From an uncultured Roseburia sp. (GTDB lineage: Bacteria; Bacillota; Clostridia; Lachnospirales; Lachnospiraceae): DNA of 6,002 bases. Shown one piece after another: positions 1 to 5,853 of the stretch. Under the pieces are notes generated by a model. It did not search any database and was not told the DNA's origin. It saw only the letters and a list, made by a program, of their open reading frames with translations. Each line of letters begins with the position of its first letter. The stretch's first letter is position 1. The stretch covers positions 1 through 6,002 of the forward strand of contig CAMGET010000100.1 of the NCBI GenBank assembly GCA_946055175.1, given 5' to 3'. The position numbers and the translations under genes are program-made.

Positions 1-932
1 CAGACGTGAAGATTCAAATTGTTGTAAATATGCAAAAAGGCGGCTGGGGAACAGCTGATGCACTTTATCTGTACAAAGCCGGCGACTTAGAGGCAAAAGA
101 TACTACTGTTGTGAAATCAGTTGAAAATGCTGATGGAACAACAAGCTTTGAATTGACAAATGAAGCTGCAGAAGGCATTAGCCTTGCGGGAAGTGCAGAA
201 ATTTTTGAAACGGCAAAATTTGATGCAGAGATTTTGAATACAGAAAGTGAAGAATACCTGACGGTAATTGATAAGGTAAAAGAAATCGGAGCAGTTGAAT
301 TAAAAGAAAATACTGCGGTTGTAGTATTAAAAATTAATTTATGGGATGGAAAGCAACAAATTCATGAAGGTTTCGGAGAAGTAACGGTTACAATTGATTT
401 GCCGGAAGAACTGAAAGACGCAAAGGCAGTTGAAGTATTTAGAGTGGAAGAAGATGCCCTGATTCCTTGTAATGCAAAGATTGTAAATGGCAAACTTGAA
501 TTTATTACCAATCATTTCAGCACCTTCCTTGTAAAAGAGAAAGATGTTACAACAGATAAAAAACCTGAAAACAGCGAAACAGGAAATGACAACTTGAACA
601 GTGACGCTGATGCAAAAGAGCAAGTGGCAAACGTACCGGCAACACTTATTTCTTCAAATGTAACAGTAGCAGAAATTCTTGAAAATACGGCAGAAATTGA
701 AGAAACAGCAGTAAATGAAACAGTAGTAGAAGAAACAAAGCAGGACAAGGACGAGGCTGCACAGGAAGAAAAAGTCCCGGATACAGAGAATGTAATTGCG
801 GAAGAAGAGGTACCTCTTGCAGTAAATGCAGGCGGCAGTATTCCAATGTGGGCTGTACTTGCAGCAGTATTGGTATTTGCGGTATTTGCAGGTGTTTATG
901 TCTATGCAAAACAGAATAAAATTGTGAAATAA
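1..932 (+). CDS. Surface protein with C-terminal membrane anchor, 3' part only
   Basis: The reading frame is open to the left edge (GAC at 3-5 precedes the GTG at 6) and no ribosome binding site is visible, so this is probably the C-terminal part of a larger secreted protein. Numbered from the GTG at 6, residues 1-177 look beta-rich and end in a V-T-V-T-I-D-L-P ... V-F-R-V ... G-K-L-E-F-I-T-N-H-F-S-T-F-L-V pattern (126-176). That kind of C-terminal module recurs in Firmicutes surface proteins. Residues 178-275 form a Glu/Thr/Asn/Ala-rich acidic linker, as expected for a wall-spanning stalk. Residues about 280-300 (from P-M-W-A-V-L to Y-V-Y) are one hydrophobic helix followed by a short basic tail, AKQNKIVK. 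There is no LPXTG motif, so membrane anchoring rather than sortase attachment is inferred. The protein would be extracellular; its ligand or substrate cannot be told from this part. The TAA stop is at 930-932 and no intrinsic terminator follows before the next promoter. Confidence 0.8.
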   Translation, partial: DVKIQIVVNMQKGGWGTADALYLYKAGDLEAKDTTVVKSVENADGTTSFELTNEAAEGISLAGSAEIFETAKFDAEILNTESEEYLTVIDKVKEIGAVELKENTAVVVLKINLWDGKQQIHEGFGEVTVTIDLPEELKDAKAVEVFRVEEDALIPCNAKIVNGKLEFITNHFSTFLVKEKDVTTDKKPENSETGNDNLNSDADAKEQVANVPATLISSNVTVAEILENTAEIEETAVNETVVEETKQDKDEAAQEEKVPDTENVIAEEEVPLAVNAGGSIPMWAVLAAVLVFAVFAGVYVYAKQNKIVK

Positions 933-935
933 AAC

Positions 936-964
936 TTTTAATTCGAACAGGAATGTGCTATACT
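936..964 (+). promoter_or_regulatory. Extended -10 promoter for the 45-aa ORF
   Basis: TATACT at 959-964 matches the -10 consensus in 5 of 6 positions and is preceded by TGC (956-958), giving an extended -10 element. The -35 position 17 bases upstream (TTTTAA, 936-941) is weak, which extended -10 promoters tolerate. Transcription would start near 971 and give a leader of about 40 bases. The -10 is also one arm of the inverted repeat at 959-976. This is a pattern match only. Confidence 0.5.
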
Positions 965-976
965 AGTCCCAGTATA
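959..976 (+). repeat. Inverted repeat overlapping the -10 box
   Basis: TATACT (959-964) and AGTATA (971-976) are perfect reverse complements separated by AGTCCC. The left arm is the putative -10 box and the right arm covers the expected transcription start. It could be an operator for a regulator of the small ORF, or a chance AT-rich palindrome. Confidence 0.35.
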
Positions 977-1012
977 TGGAATATCTTGTAGACGAATTAG
1001 GAGATGGGTAAC

Positions 1013-1150
1013 ATGACAGAAACAGGATTATTAATATTTTTAGGATGCATTATTTTATTGGCGATTGTTGTAGTAGTCGCAGCAGTTGTTTCTTCGGTAT
1101 CGGGTGCGGCAGCAGCAATTGTAGATGATGAAGACAGTGAAGAATCATAA
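1013..1150 (+). CDS. Small single-span membrane protein, 45 aa, unknown function
   Basis: ATG at 1013 opens a 45-codon frame ending in TAA at 1148-1150. AGGAG at 999-1003 lies 9 bases upstream, the right spacing. An in-frame ATG at 1004 directly abuts that site and is a poorer start. The product begins MTETGLLIFLGCIILL, continues as a Val/Ala-rich hydrophobic stretch (about residues 5-37) and ends in an acidic tail, IVDDEDSEES. It is therefore probably a single-span membrane protein with its charged end on one face. It has its own promoter (936-964) and is closed by a strong terminator (1167-1200), so it is a self-contained unit and not an upstream ORF of the pump operon. The acidic tail is unlike most type I toxins, which tend to end in basic residues. 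I do not recognise the family and assign no function. Promoter, start site, frame and terminator together make a real gene likely. Confidence 0.65.
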   Translation: MTETGLLIFLGCIILLAIVVVVAAVVSSVSGAAAAIVDDEDSEES

Positions 1151-1166
1151 TTAAAATGATAAAGGC

Positions 1167-1200
1167 AAAAAGCAGATTGTGAAAGCAATCTGCTTTTTTT
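1167..1200 (+). terminator. Intrinsic terminator after the 45-aa ORF
   Basis: GCAGATTG (1172-1179) pairs perfectly with CAATCTGC (1186-1193) around a 6-base loop, TGAAAG. The stem is extended by A-T pairs (1167-1171 with 1194-1198) and followed by a run of seven T. The A-run on the left flank means it could also work on the other strand. It separates the small ORF from the efflux operon. Confidence 0.9.
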
Positions 1201-1202
1201 GT

Positions 1203-1220
1203 GTGCGCCTTGCGGCGCAC
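1203..1220 (+). repeat. GC-rich hairpin between terminator and efflux promoter
   Basis: GTGCGCC (1203-1209) and GGCGCAC (1214-1220) are perfect reverse complements around TTGC. This gives a compact 7-bp stem much richer in GC than its surroundings. Only TTTAACTT follows, so it is a weak terminator by itself. It may be a backup to the terminator three bases upstream, or a dispersed palindromic repeat of this genome. The sequence alone does not decide. Confidence 0.6.
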
Positions 1221-1260
1221 TTTAACTTCTTAAAAAAGTATAAAATACAGATCAAAGAGG

Positions 1261-1288
1261 TTGATTTTTAGAGGAAAGATAGTAAAAT
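1261..1288 (+). promoter_or_regulatory. Promoter of the RND-tetR operon
   Basis: TTGATT (1261-1266, 4 of 6 to the -35 consensus) is separated by 16 bases from TAAAAT (1283-1288, 5 of 6 to the -10 consensus). Transcription would start near 1295, immediately at the palindrome at 1297-1316 and about 50 bases before the TTG start codon. It lies downstream of the terminator at 1167-1200, as expected for an independent operon. Confidence 0.6.
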
Positions 1289-1296
1289 GAATAAAA

Positions 1297-1316
1297 GCCC
1301 GACAGGCTGGTCGGTC
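1297..1316 (+). promoter_or_regulatory. Putative TetR-family operator
   Basis: CCGAC (1299-1303) and GTCGG (1310-1314) form an inverted repeat with a 6-base spacer. Extending it to 1297-1316 gives 7 matching pairs out of 10. A second GTCGG follows at 1314-1318, so the right side holds overlapping tandem half-sites. The block is GC-rich in an AT-rich intergenic region and sits at the expected transcription start, where a bound repressor would block initiation. TetR-family operators are typically palindromes of this size next to the regulated promoter. Assignment to the TetR protein encoded at 5198-5815 is inference from operon context. Confidence 0.55.
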
Positions 1317-1332
1317 GGTATTTTGACGACTT

Positions 1333-1349
1333 AGGAGGAATTAACGTTG
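1333..1349 (+). promoter_or_regulatory. Ribosome binding site fixing a TTG start
   Basis: A perfect AGGAGG (1333-1338) sits 8 bases before the TTG at 1347. The next in-frame ATG would remove the first membrane helix (residues 11-29), which every RND permease needs. The non-ATG start is therefore well supported. Confidence 0.85.
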
Positions 1350-4300
1350 TTTAGTAAGTTTAGTGTAAAGAAACCATACACCGTTTTGGTCTGTGTGGTG
1401 CTGGTCATTGTTTTAGGTGTCGTGTCATTTACAAAAATGACAACAGATTTATTACCGGATATGAGTCTTCCATATGTTGTAGTTGTGACAACGGATATGG
1501 GAGCAAGCCCGGAAGAAGTTGAGCAGGATGTAACCGCGCCAATTGAGGCGGCTATGGCAACGACTTCAAACATTAAGAATGTATCTTCAACTTCCAATGA
1601 CAGTTATTCAATGGTTGTACTGGAGTATGAACAGAATACCAATATGGATTCGATTATTATCGAAATTCAGCAGTCTTTGGACCAGTTGGAGGGAAGTTTC
1701 CCGGATACAGTTGGTTCTCCGATTATTATGCAAATTGATCCGGACATGATGCCGGTTATGATTGCATCTGCGGATGTAGAGGGAATGAATCTGTCTGAAT
1801 TATCTATCTATGTGACAGATGAATTAATCCCGATGCTTGAAAGTGTAGAAGGTGTTGCATCTGTTACGGCAACAGGTGTACTGGATGAAGATATTCAGAT
1901 TACCCTGGATCAGGATAAAATTGATGCACTAAATGAGCAGATTATGGCTAAAATTGATGAGCAGTTTGTGGATGCCCAGAAGGAATTAGATGACGGTGAG
2001 AAGAAAATCGAAGACGGCAAAGCAGAATTAGAGGCCGGAATTGAAGAATTTGCGCAGAAGATTGCAGAGGGCAGCAATGAGATTATCAATGGTAAGATTG
2101 AGGTCTATAAAACTGCGAATGATTTAAATGAGAAGCTGACGGAGTTAAAGGATAATCAGAAACTGTTGAGCGACGGAGTTTCAGGATTACAAACGGCATA
2201 TAATGGGTGTGAGGAATTGCAAAGCACAATTGACGGTTTGCAGCAGCTTATTGATACAGCAAATGCTTCCCTTAATCCTGATGCAGTAATTTCAGCAGCA
2301 TCGGAAGGAAGATTTACAACTGTAGCAGAAGCAGTGGCACAAAAAAACGCTCTTGAAGCTGCATTGGCTGATGCAAAAACTCAGCTAGTTGCGCAGGCAT
2401 CTTCACTTTCAAGCATGGGTATTACAGTTAACACCTATGATGAGATACCGACAGCAATTGCGGCTTTAAGTACAGCAAATGCTCAAGTCACCGCAGGTAT
2501 CTCACAGATTCAATCTGCCCAGGACCAGGTTGCAGATGGAAAAACATCACTAAACGACGCGTTAATTGCATTAAATAAAACACAGATTCAGACCATTCTT
2601 CAGATGAGCAATGCCTATTCAGAACTTGCAGTAGCAGCAAGTCAGCTTAGCGCGGGACAGTCTCAGCTTGATTCTGCAAAAGAACAGGCAGAGAGCTCTG
2701 CAGATTTGACAAAGATATTAACATTAGATACATTAAAAAGCTTATTAATGGCGCAGAACTTCTCTATGCCGGTAGGCTACATCACAGAGGATGATGAGCA
2801 GTACTTAATTCGCGTAGGCGATAAAATCGAGTCTATGGAGGAATTGAAAGATACCATTCTCCTGGACCTTGGAATGGATGGAATTGAACCGATTAAAGTT
2901 TCCGATGTGGCGACAGTAGAAATGATAGATAATTCAGCAGATTCTTATTCGAAAGTGAATGGTAATCCTGCGATTATGCTTTCAATTGAAAAACAGACCG
3001 GCTATTCTACCGGTGATGTTACGGACCGGGTATTGGAACGTTTTGAAATGCTGGAATCACAAAATGAAAAGTTACGTTTGGGTGTCATGATGAATCAGGG
3101 TATTTACATTGACATGATTGTAGAATCCGTACTGCAAAATATGATTTGGGGTGCCATCCTGGCAATCATCGTATTGATTCTGTTCTTAAAGGATTTCAGA
3201 CCAACTATTGTGATTGCGTGCTCGATTCCAATCAGTGTTATTTTTGCGATTGTACTAATGTATTTTTCAGATATTTCCTTGAATATTATTTCATTATCCG
3301 GTCTGGCACTGGGAATCGGTATGCTGGTAGATAATTCGATTGTAGTAATTGAAAATATTTATCGTTTCCGAAGTGAAGGTTATTCTATAAGAAAGGCAGC
3401 CGTAGAAGGTGCCTCTGAGGTAACGGGAGCCATTATCGGTTCTACCTTAACCACGGTATGTGTATTTGCTCCGATTATTTTTACGGAGGGTGTTACAAGA
3501 CAGTTATTTGTGGATATCGCACTAACCATAGCATTTACCTTAACAGCCAGCTTGATTGTAGCAATGACATTTGTTCCGATGATGGCATCGGTTAGCTTAA
3601 AGAAAACCAAAGAGGTAAAGCACAATTTCTTAGACAAAGTAATCGAAGGCTATGGCTGGTTATTGGAAAAGGCCTTGAAATGGAAACCGCTTGTATTTAT
3701 TCTGGCTGTTGCACTTTTAGTAGTAAGTATGAGTGCATCCTTGTCAAAGGGCTTTACGTTTATGGATATGAACATGGAGTCAAATCAGCTGAGTGTTACG
3801 GTTTCTGCAAAAGAAGACGAAATCTTAAGTTTTGAAGAGCTTACCGGTCTCTCTGACGAAGTGATAGACCGAATTTCAACAATCGAAGGAATTGATACGA
3901 TTGGTGCTATGATTGGAGGAGGCGCTCTGATGTCAATGGGCGGTTCCGGAGACAGCGTGTCTATGTATATTACATTAGAAGAAGATGCCGATGTGACGCT
4001 TGAAGAGGTGGTTGCACAGATTAATGAGCGTACGCAGGATATGGATTGCCTGGTTTTAGCGGATATTTCTTCCAACGATATGACAGCGATGATTGGAAGC
4101 GGTATTACGGTTCAGATTAGTGGGCGAGATATGGAAACGCTGCAGGAATTGACGGCTGAGGTGACTAAGGTTGTAGAATCCATAGAGGGTACGATGGATG
4201 TAGAAAATGGATTGGACGATTCGACTGCTTCTTTTACGATTTCTGTAGATAAAGAGAAAGCAGCAGAGTATGGAATGACCGTTGCACAGGTATTCCAGCT

Positions 4301-5198
4301 AGTATATGCAAAAATGGCTTCAGCTACGACTGCTACAACGATTTCGACAGACTTAAACGATTATGAAGTATATGTACAAAGTGAAGAACAGTCTGAGGTT
4401 ACGTTGGCTGATATCCGCGGTTTAAAATTTACCTATACAGACCGCCTGACAGGAGATGAAGAAGAAATCTCTCTTTCTACTATTGCAAACTTTGTAGAAG
4501 GCAGGGCAATGAATTCAATCAGACGTGATGGACAGAACCGATACCTAAGTGTCTCTGCAAGCATTGATGCTGACCACAATGTAACCTTGGTAAGCAATGC
4601 GATTATGGATAAAATTGAAAAAATGGATATTCCGGCAGGATATGAAATCAAAATGACCGGTGAAGATGAGATGATTAATGAATCCATGGAACAGCTGGTA
4701 TTGATGATGGTATTGGCAGTGATTTTCATTTATTTGATTATGGTTGCACAGTTCCAGTCATTGCTATCACCATTCATCATTATGTTCACAATTCCGCTAG
4801 CCTTTACGGGTGGATTCGCGGCACTTTTCTTTACAGGAAAAGAAGTTAGTGTCGTGGCAATGATAGGATTTATCATGCTGGCCGGAATCATTGTTAATAA
4901 TGGTATCGTTCTGGTGGACTATATGAACCAGCTCCGCCGTAAGGGTATGGACAAAAAAGATGCCATTATTAAGGCAGGAAAAACCAGGCTGCGGCCGGTC
5001 CTTATGACGGCATTAACAACGATTCTTGCAATGTCAACAATGGCAATGGGATTAGGCAAAGGTTCAGAAATGATGCAGCCAATGGCAATCGTTGAAGTGG
5101 GTGGTCTGGTTTACGGTACGTTGTTAACGCTCTTCGTAGTACCTTGCTTATACGATGCGTTTAACCGTAATAAGAGTATGGTAGAGGAGGAACTATAA
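1347..5198 (+). CDS. RND-family efflux permease (AcrB/HAE1-like) with a large coiled-coil insertion
   Basis: This is a proton-driven export pump of the AcrB/SwrC type in the cytoplasmic membrane, 1283 aa against roughly 1030-1065 for usual members. The two-repeat RND layout is clear. TM1 is about 11-29, then a first extracytoplasmic porter region to about 592 and TM2-TM6 about 594-748. TM7 is about 781-798, then a second porter region to about 1112 and TM8-TM12 about 1114-1270. The TM4 motif G-M-L-V-D-N-S-I-V-V-I-E-N (658-670) matches AcrB G-L-L-V-D-D-A-I-V-V-V-E-N. Asp662 corresponds to AcrB D407, Asn663 replaces D408, and in TM10 Asn1184 stands where AcrB has K940. Extra length comes from an insertion at about 200-460, rich in Ala, Gln, Ser, Asp and Glu, with L-x-x-G heptads. 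No adaptor (HlyD/AcrA) gene is adjacent. A TetR gene overlaps the 3' end. Likely substrates are hydrophobic or amphipathic toxicants, but specificity cannot be read from sequence. Confidence 0.95.
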   Translation: MFSKFSVKKPYTVLVCVVLVIVLGVVSFTKMTTDLLPDMSLPYVVVVTTDMGASPEEVEQDVTAPIEAAMATTSNIKNVSSTSNDSYSMVVLEYEQNTNMDSIIIEIQQSLDQLEGSFPDTVGSPIIMQIDPDMMPVMIASADVEGMNLSELSIYVTDELIPMLESVEGVASVTATGVLDEDIQITLDQDKIDALNEQIMAKIDEQFVDAQKELDDGEKKIEDGKAELEAGIEEFAQKIAEGSNEIINGKIEVYKTANDLNEKLTELKDNQKLLSDGVSGLQTAYNGCEELQSTIDGLQQLIDTANASLNPDAVISAASEGRFTTVAEAVAQKNALEAALADAKTQLVAQASSLSSMGITVNTYDEIPTAIAALSTANAQVTAGISQIQSAQDQVADGKTSLNDALIALNKTQIQTILQMSNAYSELAVAASQLSAGQSQLDSAKEQAESSADLTKILTLDTLKSLLMAQNFSMPVGYITEDDEQYLIRVGDKIESMEELKDTILLDLGMDGIEPIKVSDVATVEMIDNSADSYSKVNGNPAIMLSIEKQTGYSTGDVTDRVLERFEMLESQNEKLRLGVMMNQGIYIDMIVESVLQNMIWGAILAIIVLILFLKDFRPTIVIACSIPISVIFAIVLMYFSDISLNIISLSGLALGIGMLVDNSIVVIENIYRFRSEGYSIRKAAVEGASEVTGAIIGSTLTTVCVFAPIIFTEGVTRQLFVDIALTIAFTLTASLIVAMTFVPMMASVSLKKTKEVKHNFLDKVIEGYGWLLEKALKWKPLVFILAVALLVVSMSASLSKGFTFMDMNMESNQLSVTVSAKEDEILSFEELTGLSDEVIDRISTIEGIDTIGAMIGGGALMSMGGSGDSVSMYITLEEDADVTLEEVVAQINERTQDMDCLVLADISSNDMTAMIGSGITVQISGRDMETLQELTAEVTKVVESIEGTMDVENGLDDSTASFTISVDKEKAAEYGMTVAQVFQLVYAKMASATTATTISTDLNDYEVYVQSEEQSEVTLADIRGLKFTYTDRLTGDEEEISLSTIANFVEGRAMNSIRRDGQNRYLSVSASIDADHNVTLVSNAIMDKIEKMDIPAGYEIKMTGEDEMINESMEQLVLMMVLAVIFIYLIMVAQFQSLLSPFIIMFTIPLAFTGGFAALFFTGKEVSVVAMIGFIMLAGIIVNNGIVLVDYMNQLRRKGMDKKDAIIKAGKTRLRPVLMTALTTILAMSTMAMGLGKGSEMMQPMAIVEVGGLVYGTLLTLFVVPCLYDAFNRNKSMVEEEL
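1944..2726 (+). other. Coiled-coil insertion in the pump's first docking-like region
   Basis: This covers about residues 200-460 of the permease. Flanking sequence matches ordinary RND proteins: D-E-D-I-Q-I-T-L-D-Q-D-K-I-D-A-L before, and L-L-M-A-Q-N-F-S-M-P-V-G-Y-I after. In AcrB these flanks are joined by only a few residues within the membrane-distal N-terminal docking subdomain. The insert has regular heptads: L214/I221/L228 with G217/G224/G231, L274/L281 with G277, V395/L402 with G398, and L434/L441 with G437. Two helical arms (about 200-300 and 370-452) flank a middle part (about 305-370), suggesting an antiparallel hairpin. The L-x-D-G heptad style resembles the YhgE/Pip family of Firmicutes. 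The fold is inferred. Confidence 0.7.
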
Positions 5199-5200
5199 TG
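5185..5200 (+). promoter_or_regulatory. Ribosome binding site and TAATG coupling junction
   Basis: AGGAGG at 5185-5190, inside the last codons of the permease, lies 7 bases before the ATG at 5198. The permease stop TAA (5196-5198) shares its last base with that ATG. This arrangement favours translational coupling, so regulator synthesis follows that of the pump. Confidence 0.85.
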
Positions 5201-5815
5201 GCAACCGGCTTTTTCGAAAAAAAAGAATATCCACCAAAAGTAATTGCAATGAATGAAGCGGTGATTTCACTGTTAGCTGAGGGAAGGGAGATAACTTCTC
5301 TGCGTGTTTCCGAAATTACAGAACGTGCAGGAATCGGAAAAGGGACCGCATATGAATATTTTGCAAGTAAGGCGGAAATCATCATGTCCGCAATGGAATA
5401 TGATTTGGACAAACAGATAGCAAGACTTGCTGAAATGGAAGAGAAAGCAACCGGATTCCGGGATATGTTAGAAACTCTTATGGCCTGGGTTGCAGAAAAC
5501 TTTCGGAATCATTCCGTATTTACCTATGCGTTCCGCCGGGACGCAGGAGTGCGGGAAATGTCAAAAGATTTAGAACCGGATGCGTGCCCGTTTGAAGCAG
5601 GCAGAGAAGGAATTCGCAGGATGACGGAAGAGGTACTTGAAATCGGTGAAAGGGAAGGTATCATAAAAAAAATGAACCATTACTTTGGAACCGTAGCTAT
5701 TTTTTCACAGCTCATGTTATTCTCTTTTTATCTGGGAAATCCGCAGGATGAAAAGGTAACGGTGGAAGAGGCAAAGGAGTTTGCCGTAAACAGTATAATA
5801 AAAATGTTAAACTAG
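5198..5815 (+). CDS. TetR/AcrR-family transcriptional repressor
   Basis: A 205-aa cytoplasmic DNA-binding protein of normal TetR-family length. The N-terminal three-helix domain spans about residues 12-62. It contains the typical signature T-S-L-R-V-S-E-I-T-E-R-A-G-I-G-K-G-T-A-Y (33-52), followed by E-Y-F-A-S-K-A-E-I-I. That is the helix-turn-helix with the usual A-G-[IV]-x-K-G-T-x-Y-x-Y-F-x-S-K recognition region. Residues about 65-205 are helical and variable, as expected of the ligand-binding and dimerisation domain; the ligand is not predictable. The ATG is fixed by AGGAGG 7 bases upstream and overlaps the pump stop. Being the second gene of the operon, it most likely represses its own promoter through the palindrome at 1297-1316 and is released by a pump substrate. 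The repressor role is inferred from family and context. No intrinsic terminator follows the TAG stop. Confidence 0.93.
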   Translation: MATGFFEKKEYPPKVIAMNEAVISLLAEGREITSLRVSEITERAGIGKGTAYEYFASKAEIIMSAMEYDLDKQIARLAEMEEKATGFRDMLETLMAWVAENFRNHSVFTYAFRRDAGVREMSKDLEPDACPFEAGREGIRRMTEEVLEIGEREGIIKKMNHYFGTVAIFSQLMLFSFYLGNPQDEKVTVEEAKEFAVNSIIKMLN

Positions 5816-5818
5816 AAC

Positions 5819-5847
5819 TTGACAAAATAAAAAATGGAACGTATCAT
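5819..5847 (+). promoter_or_regulatory. Near-consensus promoter of the T-box transcript
   Basis: TTGACA (5819-5824, perfect -35) is separated by exactly 17 bases from TATCAT (5842-5847, 5 of 6 to the -10 consensus). It begins only 3 bases after the tetR stop codon. Transcription would start near 5854, ahead of the T-box stem I. This is the strongest promoter match in the window. Confidence 0.85.
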
Positions 5848-5853
5848 AAGAAC

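Noticed and set aside
1004..1150. ATG at 1004 as start of the small ORF
   Set aside because: It directly abuts the AGGAG at 999-1003, leaving no spacer; the in-frame ATG at 1013 has a 9-base spacing.
997..1188. Reverse-strand frame of 63 codons opposite the small ORF
   Set aside because: It starts inside the left arm of the terminator hairpin region, has low-complexity Thr/Ala/Ser content caused by the Val/Ala codons on the other strand, and lacks a convincing ribosome binding site.
1203..1220. Hairpin as the main terminator of the small ORF
   Set aside because: It lacks a following T-run, and the hairpin at 1167-1200 just before it has a perfect stem and seven T, so that one is the main terminator.
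1239..1246. TATAAAAT as the -10 box of the pump operon
   Set aside because: No acceptable -35 at 16-18 bases upstream (the region is the GC-rich hairpin), whereas TTGATT-N16-TAAAAT just downstream is a better match. It may still be a minor promoter.
1944..2726. Pump insertion as a separate gene or mobile insertion with frameshift
   Set aside because: The frame is continuous, base composition resembles the rest of the gene, and I see no terminal inverted repeats or target duplication at the borders.
3785..4075. Reverse-strand frame of 96 codons inside the RND gene
   Set aside because: Ser/Ile/Pro-rich composition typical of a shadow of the coding strand; no ribosome binding site or recognisable motif. 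The same applies to the reverse frames at 339-623, 512-748, 646-909, 1331-1597, 3380-3637, 4433-4729 and 5161-5412.
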